Below are positions 41,401 to 50,099 of a stretch of 64,000 bases of DNA, piece after piece. A model generated the notes under the pieces. The model was not told where the DNA came from. It worked only from the letters and a program-made list of their open reading frames with translations, and ran no database searches. The DNA is taken from the NCBI GenBank assembly GCA_041906465.1, contig JAYRJE010000002.1, forward strand, positions 372,001 to 436,000, given 5' to 3'. Positions within the stretch are counted from its first letter, which is position 1, and each line of letters begins with the position of its first letter. Both the position numbers and the translations under genes were made by a program. Origin of the DNA: Didemnitutus sp041906465 (GTDB lineage Bacteria; Verrucomicrobiota; Verrucomicrobiia; Opitutales; Opitutaceae).

Positions 41401-42549
41401 ATGTCCGATGCCGCCGCCGCCACCGCTCGAGCTGAAGCTCACCTCGCGGACGGAGTGTTGACGGTCGTCGTGAGCGGTTGCTGGCAAATCACGGCGGACC
41501 GGCCCGACTGGCACAACCTCGTGGAGCGCACGATGGCGGACGCGGGCGCGAAGGAGCCGCCGCGACGGGTGCGGGTCGAAGGGCGGGAAATTTCGAACTG
41601 GGATAGCGCGCTGCCGTTGTTCGTGGGGCAGGCGATGCGCGGGGCGGAGTCGATCCACGCGCAATTTGAGACGGCCAATCTGCCGCACGGCGTGGAGGAA
41701 CTCATTCACCAACTGGCCGTTCGGCCCGCGGTGAAGTCGGAGCATGCGGCGCTGCCGGACCTGTTCACGGCGGTGGGCGAGTTCACGACCGGGCTTTGGC
41801 GCGAGCTGCGCGACATCGCACGGCTGGTGGGCGAGTGCGTGTTCAGCATCGGGCGATTCGTGCGCGGGCAGGCGCAGTTTCGCTGGCGCGATTGTCTCAC
41901 GGAGATGCAGCTGTGCGGCGCGATGGCGCTGCCAATCGTGGGGCTGATCAGTTTTCTGGTTGGCATCATTCTCGCGTATCAGGGCGCGGTGCAGCTCCGG
42001 GCGTTCGGCGCGGACATCTACGTGGCGGACATGGTGGGCGTGGCCGTGGTGCGCGAAATGGGAGCGCTGATGGCGGGCATCGTGCTGGCGGGCCGCACCG
42101 GCGCGGCCTTTGCGGCGACGCTCGGCAACATGAAGGCGAACGAGGAGATCGATGCGCTCGAGACGCTCGGCATTTCTCCGGTCGATTTTCTGGTGATGCC
42201 ACGGATGGCGGCGCTGTTCCTGATGATGCCGCTGCTCGCGCTCTACTCGAATGTCGTCGGCATTCTCGGCGGACTTGTGATCTCGGCGGCCATCCTCGAC
42301 ATCCCGGCCAGCCTCTACTGGGCGGAGACGAAAACGATCGTCGACCTCTCGGACCTGTTTGTGGGCCTGATCAAGGCCGGCGTGTTCGGCGTGTTGATCG
42401 GACTTTCCGGCTGCTTGCGCGGTTTGCAGGCGGAGCGCAGTGCGGCGGGCGTTGGTGCGGCGGCGACGAGTGCGGTCGTGACCAGCATCCTGCTGATCAT
42501 CGTGCTCGATGCGGTGTTCGCGGTGTTCTTCAACATTCTCGGCTGGTGA
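41401..42549 (+). CDS. mlaE: MlaE-type lipid ABC transporter permease with STAS-like N-terminus
   Basis: The 382-residue protein has an N-terminal ~110-residue STAS-like domain (GVLTVVVSGCWQITADRPDW, REISNWDSALPLFVGQA) fused to the MlaE permease domain. The latter has five or six membrane segments and the family signature NEEIDALETLGISPVDFLVM. It moves phospholipids between membranes together with the MlaF ATPase and the MlaD substrate-binding protein. ATG 41401 gives the full STAS fold. It heads the operon mlaE-mlaF-mlaD-lipoprotein; no mlaC or separate mlaB gene is present. Confidence 0.88.
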   Translation: MSDAAAATARAEAHLADGVLTVVVSGCWQITADRPDWHNLVERTMADAGAKEPPRRVRVEGREISNWDSALPLFVGQAMRGAESIHAQFETANLPHGVEELIHQLAVRPAVKSEHAALPDLFTAVGEFTTGLWRELRDIARLVGECVFSIGRFVRGQAQFRWRDCLTEMQLCGAMALPIVGLISFLVGIILAYQGAVQLRAFGADIYVADMVGVAVVREMGALMAGIVLAGRTGAAFAATLGNMKANEEIDALETLGISPVDFLVMPRMAALFLMMPLLALYSNVVGILGGLVISAAILDIPASLYWAETKTIVDLSDLFVGLIKAGVFGVLIGLSGCLRGLQAERSAAGVGAAATSAVVTSILLIIVLDAVFAVFFNILGW

Positions 42550-42550
42550 C

Positions 42551-43363
42551 ATGAGCGACGACGCCAAACCTCTCCCGCCCGCGCCCGGCAAGTTCGCCAT
42601 CGAAGTCGAGGGCCTGCAGGCGCGCTACGATGATCGGGTGATTCTCGACGGCGTCTCCTTTGCGGTGAAGAAGGGCGAGGTGTTCTTCATCATCGGCGGC
42701 TCGGGCTGCGGCAAGAGCACGCTCCTGCGCAACATGATCGGCCTGCAGCATCCGCCGAAGGGGAGTGTGCGGTATTTCGGGCGCGATTTCACCCACGCTC
42801 CGGCCGCGCAACGCAAGGCGTTCCTGCGGTCCTTCGGCGTCCTGTATCAAGGCGGGGCGCTGTGGAGTTCGATGACCGTCGGCGAGAACGTCGCGCTGCC
42901 GCTCGAACTCTACACGAACCTCTCGAAGCGCGAACGCGCCGGCATTGTCGGCCTGAAACTCGCGCAAGTCGGGCTCGCGGGTTACGAGGATTACTTTCCG
43001 TCCGAGCTTTCCGGCGGCATGAAAAAACGCGCGGGGCTGGCGCGCGCGCTGGCGCTCGATCCCGATATCGTGTTCTTCGATGAACCCTCGGCCGGCCTCG
43101 ATCCGGTGACGTCGCTCAAGCTCGACGAACTCATCCTCCAACTGCGCGACACACTCGGCACCACGATCGTCGTTGTGTCGCACGAACTCGCGAGCATCTA
43201 CGGGATCGCGGATCGCGTGATCATGCTCGATCGCGAGACGCGCGGCGTGATTGCGGAGGGCGACCCGCGCGAGTTGCGCGACCGCAGCGAGGATGCGCGC
43301 GTGCGGGAGTTTTTGAATAGACGCATGGAGCCCGCCGGGCAAAAAGGAGTCTCAACCCCGTGA
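42551..43363 (+). CDS. mlaF: MlaF-type lipid ABC transporter ATPase
   Basis: The 270-residue protein has Walker A (IIGGSGCGKSTLLRNMIG), the signature LSGGMKKRAGLARALALD and Walker B (DIVFFDEPSAGLDP). The Mla-type signature with MKKR and the D-loop SAGLDP are typical of the phospholipid/ABCG-type group rather than of drug exporters. The ATG lies one base after the mlaE stop, and the end overlaps the MCE gene by 4 bp. It energises lipid transfer with the permease. Confidence 0.93.
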   Translation: MSDDAKPLPPAPGKFAIEVEGLQARYDDRVILDGVSFAVKKGEVFFIIGGSGCGKSTLLRNMIGLQHPPKGSVRYFGRDFTHAPAAQRKAFLRSFGVLYQGGALWSSMTVGENVALPLELYTNLSKRERAGIVGLKLAQVGLAGYEDYFPSELSGGMKKRAGLARALALDPDIVFFDEPSAGLDPVTSLKLDELILQLRDTLGTTIVVVSHELASIYGIADRVIMLDRETRGVIAEGDPRELRDRSEDARVREFLNRRMEPAGQKGVSTP

Positions 43364-44373
43364 AATCTCGCTTCAGTCCTGCTGCCGTGGGCATGTTCGT
43401 GCTCGGCGCCGTGTTGCTGGGCCTGCTGGCGTTCATCTCGTTTGGCGGGACGAACTTCTTCTCCAAGCCCACGCGTTTCGTCGTCTACTTCGACGAATCC
43501 GTCAGCGGCCTCGACCCGGGCGCGGCGGTGAAGGTGAACGGCGTGCGCATCGGTCGCGTGGCCGCGATCAACGTCCGCTACGACTCCGCCACGCGCACGG
43601 CGCTGGTCCAGACGATCTGCGAAATCGATCGCAATGTGCTCACCGACCGCGACGGCAACACCATCGAGCTCACCAACCCGGTCGAACTGCAGAATCTGGT
43701 CGAGCGCGGCATGCGCGCGAAGCTGAACCTCCAGGGCATCACCGGCCTGCTGTTCGTCGAGTTGAGCTTCGAAGATCCGCGGGAGTATCCGGCGCCCAAG
43801 CGCGCGGGCGTCGATCCGTATCCCGCGATCCCCGCGATCAAGTCGCCGATCGCCGAGGTGCAGAGCAGCATTGTTGAGATCGTGGCCGATATCAAAAAGG
43901 TCGACTTCGCCGGCCTCAGCAAAGAGCTGAAAACCCTGTTGACGACGACCAACCAGAAGGTGGCCGAACTCGACCTGAAGGCACTCGGCGAACGCGTCGG
44001 CCGCGCGGCGGACTCGATCGAGAAATTCGCCGGCTCGCCCGAGGCGAAAGCGGTCATGGTCAACCTCAGCAAAACCATCGTCGAGACGCAGGCGCTGATC
44101 GCGAAACTCGATGCGCAGGTCGACCCCGTCAGCACCGAGCTGAAGAAGACGCTCGCCGACGCGCAGGCGGCGCTGAAGCAGATCGACGGCGCCGCGGCCA
44201 CGACGCGCCGTTTTGTGCAATCGCAAGGCTACCTCGGCGAAGACGTCACGCGCACGCTGCAACAGGTTTCCGAGGCCGCCGGCGCCATCCAGCGCCTGGC
44301 CGAACTCCTCGAGCGCAATCCGAACGCGCTGCTCGTCGGGCGGAAGCACAACAACGAAGGCGCGCCCCGTTGA
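43360..44373 (+). CDS. mlaD: MlaD-type MCE-domain protein
   Basis: The 337-residue protein has an N-terminal membrane anchor (~10-27, VGMFVLGAVLLGLLAFISF) and an MCE domain (RFVVYFDESVSGLDPGAAVK, VNGVRIGRVAAI). A long helical region follows (ELKKTLADAQAALKQIDG), as is usual for MlaD-like tethers. It binds lipid in the periplasm. The GTG start overlaps the mlaF stop, and its own stop overlaps the next gene, giving coupled translation through the operon. Confidence 0.9.
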   Translation: MKSRFSPAAVGMFVLGAVLLGLLAFISFGGTNFFSKPTRFVVYFDESVSGLDPGAAVKVNGVRIGRVAAINVRYDSATRTALVQTICEIDRNVLTDRDGNTIELTNPVELQNLVERGMRAKLNLQGITGLLFVELSFEDPREYPAPKRAGVDPYPAIPAIKSPIAEVQSSIVEIVADIKKVDFAGLSKELKTLLTTTNQKVAELDLKALGERVGRAADSIEKFAGSPEAKAVMVNLSKTIVETQALIAKLDAQVDPVSTELKKTLADAQAALKQIDGAAATTRRFVQSQGYLGEDVTRTLQQVSEAAGAIQRLAELLERNPNALLVGRKHNNEGAPR

Positions 44374-44999
44374 GTCGCGTCGCAATCAATCCCGTTTCCG
44401 TCGTGAAAACTCTTCGTTCGATTTCCTGGTTGGTCGTCGCGGCGCTCAGCGCCTTGCTCGTCAGCTGCAATCTCCTGCCGGAGGCGCGGCCGGAGAACGC
44501 ACACTATTATGTGCTCGAAGCTCCATCGGCCCGCGGGGCGACGGTTTCCGACGTTTCGCTCAAAATCGGCCTGCGTCCGGTGGAAGTCGCCAGTTACCTG
44601 CGCGGCAAGGCCATCGCGACGCGGGTCGGCGACAACGAGGTGCGCTACGCCCACGACGCGTTCTGGGCCGAGCCGCTCGACGCGGGCATCGCGCGCGTGT
44701 TGCGGGAGAGCCTCGCGGCGCGAGCGACCGTGCTCCCGTATCCGTTTCCCGCGCAGCTGCCACGCGACTTCGACCTCACGGTGCGCGTGCTGAATGCCGA
44801 GGGCGGCCCGAGCGGCGTGCGGTTTGTGGCCGTGATCGAGCTCCTGCGCGTGGGCGATCGCCCCGAGGTGGTGGTGCGAAAGGAGTTCACGGCGCCCGCG
44901 GTGGCATGGGACAAGGACTATGCCCAGCTCGCGCGCGGTTTGAGCCAGGCGGTGACCGCGCTCGCCGACGAGGTAGTCGCGAGCGCGCCGAAACAATAG
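44370..44999 (+). CDS. ABC-type transport auxiliary lipoprotein, PqiC-like
   Basis: The lipoprotein has the lipobox LLVSCNLLPE (cysteine near residue 33 if TTG 44370 is used, or near 22 from GTG 44403). The mature domain (YYVLEAPSARGATVSDVSLK, IGLRPVEVASYLRGKAI) matches the auxiliary lipoprotein family that accompanies MCE systems at the outer membrane. The TTG start overlaps the mlaD stop; the GTG gives a more typical signal peptide. It probably completes the Mla-type pathway on the outer-membrane side. Confidence 0.8.
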   Translation: MSRVAINPVSVVKTLRSISWLVVAALSALLVSCNLLPEARPENAHYYVLEAPSARGATVSDVSLKIGLRPVEVASYLRGKAIATRVGDNEVRYAHDAFWAEPLDAGIARVLRESLAARATVLPYPFPAQLPRDFDLTVRVLNAEGGPSGVRFVAVIELLRVGDRPEVVVRKEFTAPAVAWDKDYAQLARGLSQAVTALADEVVASAPKQ

Positions 45000-45074
45000 C
45001 TGGAGCGGCGCAATGATCGCAGGGTGGGGTGCGCTCGCGCGCAACTCCTCCGCACACGTTCCCGGTTGCGTTTG

Positions 45075-45112
45075 CGAGCGTGGCGCGACGAGCGCGCCAC
45101 CGGCCACGCTCG
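45075..45112. repeat. Nested palindrome after the mla operon
   Basis: CGAGCGTGG and CCACGCTCG frame an inner perfect stem GTGGCGCG-ACGAG-CGCGCCAC. It lies about 75 bp after the lipoprotein gene and could end the mla transcript or be a REP-like element. No T-run follows. Confidence 0.5.
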
Positions 45113-45232
45113 TGACGAAATGATCGTGAGTGTGCCGCGAAAGGTGGGCCGGCTTCAGCCCGCCCGGTGTTCGGATGCGCCATAGCGCACTTTGCGCTGG
45201 CTGCTGGCACGGAGCTGGCTATCAGTTCGGCC

Positions 45233-45535
45233 ATGGCCCAGTCCGGAGACGCCCCCTCCACGTTCACGGTGATCCAGTTCACGCTGGAAACCGGACCGGA
45301 CAGCACGCCGATGCAGCGCTCGACCAACTGCGGCTCTTACCGCGACGTCGAAGCGGCGTTCCACAGCGCTCGCTGCCTGGCCAATGAGACTTGGAGCCGC
45401 ATCCGCGAGACGGGGGCGTTTGGCTCGCCGTCCATCGTCGACACCGAGTGGGGCTACGATCTGCGTCTCGGGCCGCTGACCGTGCACCGCTTCTGGGTGC
45501 ACGAGAGCCTGAACACGCAGCGGCTGCTGCAGTAA
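45233..45535 (+). CDS. Small hypothetical protein
   Basis: The 100-residue protein reads MAQSGDAPSTFTVIQFTLET, then YRDVEAAFHSARCLANETWS and TVHRFWVHESLNTQRLLQ. It is slightly acidic, with no signal peptide or membrane segment and no recognised motif. The frame is open upstream, but ATG 45233 removes a poorly conserved-looking extension. It is a gene candidate on coding character only. Confidence 0.45.
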   Translation: MAQSGDAPSTFTVIQFTLETGPDSTPMQRSTNCGSYRDVEAAFHSARCLANETWSRIRETGAFGSPSIVDTEWGYDLRLGPLTVHRFWVHESLNTQRLLQ

Positions 45536-45559
45536 GCGATTGCGCGGGCGGAACTGAAC

Positions 45560-46717
45560 TTACTCGGGTAACAGCTCCGGATGTCCGGCGCGCGTGAGAC
45601 GGCGGCGGATTTCGGTGGCGAGTTCGGGCGTATCATCGGCGGCCCGGGCGATCTGAATCCAGTGGCGGGCATCGTTCAGGCTGCCGGCGCCGGCAAAGGC
45701 CTCGATGCGGGCGGCGAGCCAGCGCTGCAGGAATTTGCGCTCCGCCGCGACCAGCCGCTCCGATTTGCCGGCGCGGTCCTGCAGTTGCTTCATGTTCTGC
45801 CACTGGAGTTCCATGCTGGCCGGCGACAATCCTTCCACTGCATCGCGGTAGCGACGCTCCCCGACCAATTGATCGAACAGGCTGCGGCTCAATCCGACGC
45901 GGCGCACGTCACCGGGCTTGAGTTGGTCGAAAAGCGCGAGGTTGGCCGCGCTGTCATCCAGCGCCTTGTTCAGCTCCGCCAACTCGTTGACGATCGCGGT
46001 GCCGCCTTGGAGAAATTGCTCCCGGGCGCGGTCGCGGCGCTCGACGAGCGCGGTTTTCGCGGGCGTGTAGATGTGCGACAATTTTCGGATGTCGCTCAGC
46101 AGGAAGCTCACGCGCACGCCGGTGAATGAGCGAACGCGAACCATGCCTTCATCGTAGCACCAGAGGTATTCGGCCAGCGCCTCCTCGACGTGACCGGCGC
46201 GAGCGAGCTCTTGTCCCAGCGCGTAGCGCGCCTTGACGCGAGCGTGCTCATCGCTCGCCGCAGCGACGGCGTCGCGAGCGCGGACGAGCGCCGTTTGACC
46301 TGAGAGCCCGGCGTTGAACTCTTCGATGAATCGAGCGGGTTCGCGGTAGCCGATGAGGCGGTCGATCTCTTGGCCGCTCGGCTTGAGCAACAAGAGGGTG
46401 GGGTAGCCGCGCACGCCATAGCGACGAGCGAGATCGCGTTCTTTTTCGGCGTCGATCTTCAGGCTCACGGCTTTCTCCGTGAGCAGGGCGACCACGGCGG
46501 GGTCCTGCCAGGTCGTGGCGTCGAGTTCTTTGCACGGGCTGCACCACGTCGTGTAGAAATCAATGAAGACGATCTTGTTTTCCGCGGCCGCCCTTTCGCG
46601 CGCGGCATCAAACGACAAATCGGAGAAAAATGTGCTTTTCTCTACGGCGAGGGCGAGGAGCGGAGCGAGAGCGAGCCAAAGCACAAGGGCTGCGCGGCGG
46701 AGCCGGGAATTTTTCAT
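45560..46717 (-). CDS. Exported thioredoxin-like protein with helical C-terminal domain
   Basis: The 385-residue protein has a signal peptide (ALVLWLALAPLLALAVE), a thioredoxin domain (~25-130) with the active site DFYTTWCSPCKELDATTW and the cis-proline loop VRGYPTLLLLKPSG, and ~250 further residues of helical TPR-like repeats. It resembles DUF255/thiol-disulfide proteins that act in the periplasm on cysteine-containing substrates. It stands alone and its partners are unknown. Confidence 0.82.
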   Translation of the reverse strand: MKNSRLRRAALVLWLALAPLLALAVEKSTFFSDLSFDAARERAAAENKIVFIDFYTTWCSPCKELDATTWQDPAVVALLTEKAVSLKIDAEKERDLARRYGVRGYPTLLLLKPSGQEIDRLIGYREPARFIEEFNAGLSGQTALVRARDAVAAASDEHARVKARYALGQELARAGHVEEALAEYLWCYDEGMVRVRSFTGVRVSFLLSDIRKLSHIYTPAKTALVERRDRAREQFLQGGTAIVNELAELNKALDDSAANLALFDQLKPGDVRRVGLSRSLFDQLVGERRYRDAVEGLSPASMELQWQNMKQLQDRAGKSERLVAAERKFLQRWLAARIEAFAGAGSLNDARHWIQIARAADDTPELATEIRRRLTRAGHPELLPE

Positions 46718-46861
46718 GGGGCGAAAACCGGCGTGGCCCGCGCCGGAGAGGCAGGCAGCGAAACAGGGTGATTCGCACCGCGCGATGCAGAAAATCGTGC
46801 CGGAAGATTGCGCCGCCTTCCAGCGATCAGCGAATGGTTCCGATTGAAGCCGAATTTCGGT

Positions 46862-47887
46862 TCACGCCGTCGCGAGCAGCTCGGTGGCGAGGCGGACGTT
46901 GCCGTCGATGGCGCCGTGGAGTTCGGCGATCGAGAGGAACTCGTGGTCCGTGTGCGCGACGTGGATCGAGCCGGGGCCGTAGAGCAGCGGCGTGCCCCAG
47001 TGGTCCAGGAACGGCACGTCAGTCGCGTAGGAGAACACGGCTTGCTCAAATCCGGCGACCGTGTGCAGGCGCACGAGCGGCACGAAGGCGGTTTCCTCGA
47101 TGCGGAGGCGCGCGCCGACGAGTTCCTGCACGCGGCGGCGGATCACGTCGGCATCGCCGACGGTGCGGAAAAACAGTTCTGCTTGCGCGTGGGGCGGGAT
47201 GACGTTCGGCGCCACGCCGCCGCTGAGCAGGCCGATGTTGAAATACGTGCGGCCGAGCACCGGGTCGGCGGGCCACTCGGTGCGGCGCAGGACTTCGAGG
47301 CCATCGAGCAGCTTCTCCGTCGCGGACTCGCCGAGCTCGGGATAACCGGAGTGCGCGGCCTTGCCGGCGGCGTGCAGGCGCAGGCGGATCGCGCCGCGCG
47401 TGGCGGTGCCGAGGCGGAGGTCGGTCGGTTCGCCGTTGATGAGGAACTTCGACTGGTTCGGGAGCGTGTTGGCGAGCTTGGCGCCGTCGCTGCCGCGCTC
47501 TTCACCGACGACGAAGAGCAGCGCGACGCGCGTTTCGCCGTTCGCGCGCAGGCGCTCGGCGGCGGCGACTTGAGCGGCGAGGATGCCTTTCGCGTCGCAC
47601 GCGCCGCGGCCGATGAGTTTGTCGCCCTCGACGCGACTCGGGAAAAACGGCGGCACGCAGTCGAAGTGCGTGGAGAACGTCACGCGCGGCTCGCCGACGG
47701 TGGCGAGAATGTTGCAGCGGTCGCCGGCGACGGGTTGCTCGCGGACGTTCCAGCCGAGCGCGCGGAGATCGGTGGCGAGTTTTTTCCCGCACGCGGCCTC
47801 GGTGCCGGTGGTGGACTCGATGTCCATCAGGCCGCGCGCGAACGCGACGGCGTCGAAATCGTTTCCGCCCTTCAGTGCGGTGCTCAT
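46862..47887 (-). CDS. dapE: M20-family peptidase, probably succinyl-diaminopimelate desuccinylase
   Basis: The 341-residue dinuclear zinc peptidase has the metal motifs STHFDCVPP (His, Asp), GRGACDAKG (bridging Asp), VVGEERGSDG (Glu pair) and FLINGEPTDLR. The dimerisation domain runs from AIRLRLHAAGKAAHSGYPEL. Its start overlaps the dapD gene by 4 bp, which argues for DapE, the next succinylase-pathway enzyme, over ArgE. It releases succinate from N-succinyl-LL-diaminopimelate for lysine and peptidoglycan. It is a little shorter than typical DapE (~375 residues), so identity is likely but not proven. Confidence 0.8.
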   Translation of the reverse strand: MSTALKGGNDFDAVAFARGLMDIESTTGTEAACGKKLATDLRALGWNVREQPVAGDRCNILATVGEPRVTFSTHFDCVPPFFPSRVEGDKLIGRGACDAKGILAAQVAAAERLRANGETRVALLFVVGEERGSDGAKLANTLPNQSKFLINGEPTDLRLGTATRGAIRLRLHAAGKAAHSGYPELGESATEKLLDGLEVLRRTEWPADPVLGRTYFNIGLLSGGVAPNVIPPHAQAELFFRTVGDADVIRRRVQELVGARLRIEETAFVPLVRLHTVAGFEQAVFSYATDVPFLDHWGTPLLYGPGSIHVAHTDHEFLSIAELHGAIDGNVRLATELLATA

Positions 47888-48738
47888 CGGATCCAGCTTT
47901 CGAGTTCGGTGCGGGCGTCGGTCTTGTCGTCGCGGTATTTGACGATGACGGGCGTGGCGACGGAGATGCCCCACTCGGGGCCGGGCGAGCGCTTGACGGT
48001 GCGGGCGCCGGGGACGACAACGGCGCCGGCGGGCACGACGACGGGTTGGCCGGGCGCGGGCGCGATGATGGTTTGGTTGACGAGATCGTAGATCGGCGTG
48101 GAGCCGGTGAGCACGACGCCGGCGGCGATGACGGCTTTGGTCTTCACGATGGCGCCTTCGTAGATGCCGGTGTTGCCGCCGACGAGGACGTCGTCCTCGA
48201 TGATGACGGGCAGCGCGCCGACGGGCTCGATGACGCCGCCGATCTGCGCGGCGGCGGAGAGGTGCACGCGCTTGCCGATTTGCGCGCACGAGCCGACGAG
48301 CGCGTGCGAGTCGACCATGGTGCCTTCGTCGACGTAGGCGCCGAGGTTGATATACATCGGCGGCATGCAGATGACGCCTTTCGCGAGGTAAGCGCCCTCG
48401 CGGATGGAAGAGCCGCCGGGGACGATGCGCACGCCGGCGGCGAGGCCGGGGCGGCGGACGGGCAGCGTGTCCTTGTCGTAGAAGGGGAACGCGCCGCTCA
48501 CGTCGGCCATGTCGCCGTGGCGGAGGCCGAGGAGGATCGCCTGCTTCACCCACGTGTTCACTTTCCATCCGGTGGGCGAGGTGGGGTCGGGCTCGGCGGA
48601 GCGGATCGCACCGGCGTTGAGGGCGGAGCGGATTTCCGACCAGAGCGCGCGGGCGGCGGCTTTGTCGGCGGCGGGGCCGGCGGCGAAAAGCTGCTCGGTT
48701 TGCGAGCGCAGGGCGGTAAAATCAGGCGGCGTGGACAT
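47884..48738 (-). CDS. dapD: Tetrahydrodipicolinate N-succinyltransferase
   Basis: The 284-residue protein has the left-handed beta-helix hexapeptide repeats (GAYVDEGTMVDSHALVGSCA, AAQIGGVIEPVGALPVII) and the DapD N-terminal helical part (STPPDFTALRSQTEQLFAAG). It transfers succinyl from succinyl-CoA to tetrahydrodipicolinate in the diaminopimelate pathway. Gene order dapD-dapE with a 4-bp overlap shows one operon for two successive steps. It diverges from panC. Confidence 0.93.
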   Translation of the reverse strand: MSTPPDFTALRSQTEQLFAAGPAADKAAARALWSEIRSALNAGAIRSAEPDPTSPTGWKVNTWVKQAILLGLRHGDMADVSGAFPFYDKDTLPVRRPGLAAGVRIVPGGSSIREGAYLAKGVICMPPMYINLGAYVDEGTMVDSHALVGSCAQIGKRVHLSAAAQIGGVIEPVGALPVIIEDDVLVGGNTGIYEGAIVKTKAVIAAGVVLTGSTPIYDLVNQTIIAPAPGQPVVVPAGAVVVPGARTVKRSPGPEWGISVATPVIVKYRDDKTDARTELESWIR

Positions 48739-48875
48739 GCGTAAAGGGCGGGTGAAATTTCAGGCGCATCCACCGTCGCTTCAGGGGGCTACGGCGGGGC
48801 TCGTCTTCGGCGGACCGAGGCGAGGAGGCTTGATAAAGCGCCGCGCTCCGGGTTAGTTCAAGTCACTTCCCGGTC

Positions 48876-49718
48876 ATGCAAAAAATCGACTCTCTCACGG
48901 CGATGCGGGCCAGCGCCGCGGAGTTGCGCGCCTCGGGGCGCCAGCTTGCGCTCATTCCGACACTCGGCGCGCTGCACGCGGGGCACGTCAGCCTCATCCG
49001 GCTCGCGCGCGAGCGCGGCTTTGCGGTCGTGGTCTCCGTGTTCGTGAACCCGCTGCAGTTTGGCGCGAACGAAGATCTGGCGAAGTATCCGCGCAGCGCG
49101 GCGGCCGATGCGGCGCTGTGCGAGCGCGAGGGCGCGGAGGTGTTTTTCGCGCCGACGACCGAGGAGATGTTTCCGAAGAATTTCTCGACCACGATTATCG
49201 AGGATCGCGTGAGCAAGCCGCTGTGCGGCGTGTCGCGGCCGGTCCTGTTCAAGGGCGTGCTCACGTGCTGGCTGAAGCTGGTCAACGTCGTGCAGCCGCA
49301 CGCGCTCGTGATGGGCGAAAAGGATTTTCAACAGGTCGCGGTGGTGCGGAAGACGCTGGCCGATCTGGGGCTGCCGCTCGAAATCCTCACCGCGCCGACT
49401 GTGCGCGATGCCGACGGGCTGGCCGTCAGTGCCCGCAACACTTATTTGACGCCGAACCAACGCGACGAAGCCCTCGCCGTTTTCCGCGCGCTCACGCGCG
49501 CGAAAGAAATGGTGGAGGCGGGCGTGCGCAGCGCGGACCGCGTGGTGGCCGAGGCGACGCACATCATGTCGGCGAAGCGTCGCCTGCGCGTCATCTACAT
49601 TGCCGTCGTGAATCGGGAAACGATGGAGCCGATGCGCGAGGTCGTGCCGGGCGTGGCGTTGATGGCGGTCGCGTTCTGGGTCGATGAAGTGCGCCTCACG
49701 GACAACATTCCACTCTGA
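48876..49718 (+). CDS. panC: Pantothenate synthetase
   Basis: The 280-residue protein has the HIGH-type motif LGALHAGHVSLIRLARERG, PLQFGANEDLAKYPR, the conserved LVMGEKDFQQVAVVRK, and AVSARNTYLTPNQRDEA. It joins pantoate and beta-alanine with ATP. Length is standard. The next pantothenate-pathway gene, a ketopantoate reductase, lies ~380 bp downstream on the same strand but is separated by a structured intergenic region. A single DnaA-box-like 9-mer (49739-49747) follows the stop. Confidence 0.93.
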   Translation: MQKIDSLTAMRASAAELRASGRQLALIPTLGALHAGHVSLIRLARERGFAVVVSVFVNPLQFGANEDLAKYPRSAAADAALCEREGAEVFFAPTTEEMFPKNFSTTIIEDRVSKPLCGVSRPVLFKGVLTCWLKLVNVVQPHALVMGEKDFQQVAVVRKTLADLGLPLEILTAPTVRDADGLAVSARNTYLTPNQRDEALAVFRALTRAKEMVEAGVRSADRVVAEATHIMSAKRRLRVIYIAVVNRETMEPMREVVPGVALMAVAFWVDEVRLTDNIPL

Positions 49719-50099
49719 CAATACGGGCTGGAAAAGGCTGTGAATAAGTTGTCGGTAGTCCACCCGTCGACGACGCGCGTGGAGCAGGGAGAGACGTTTG
49801 CGTCGGCGCGCTCTCGGCGTTGCAAGCGTTCCAACCGAGCCGAAATGGCCCTTGCAGATCGGTTTTTTCCCGATGGCTAAAGCCTTGGTGGCGCGCATAT
49901 CGCTGCAACGGGTGAGGTAAAAAGGGGCCGTTGGGCCCTACTGCGGTCCCGGCCTGAAGCATCCGGCAAACGGGAAGCCGGCGCCTCCCGGTGATATCCG
50001 AGGCAGGAATTGCCGCCCTCGCGCAGCCGGGGCTCGCGTCAATGTGAGGAAATCTGCCTACGGAGCGTGGAGTGCGGGGTTGAGTTTTAGGCCGGAGCG
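49719..50099. other. 381-bp structured intergenic region between panC and panE
   Basis: No gene is convincing, but several small inverted repeats are packed here: ATCGG/CCGAT around a T-run (~49857), GGCT-aa-AGCC (~49875), and GGGCC/GGCCC (~49925-49938), which on the minus strand is followed by a T-run. At 49963-49990 CCGGC pairs with GCCGG and the interleaved CGGG pairs with CCCG, a possible compact H-type pseudoknot about 110-125 nt before the panE start. It does not fit a riboswitch class I know. Confidence 0.5.

Noticed and set aside
49739..49747. DnaA-box-like TGTGAATAA as a sign of an origin
   Set aside because: Only one box, no AT-rich unwinding region and no dnaA/dnaN nearby.
49960..50000. 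Cobalamin-riboswitch-like GGGAAGCCGG
   Set aside because: Only a short fragment matches; the remaining conserved boxes are missing and panE is not a B12-linked gene.
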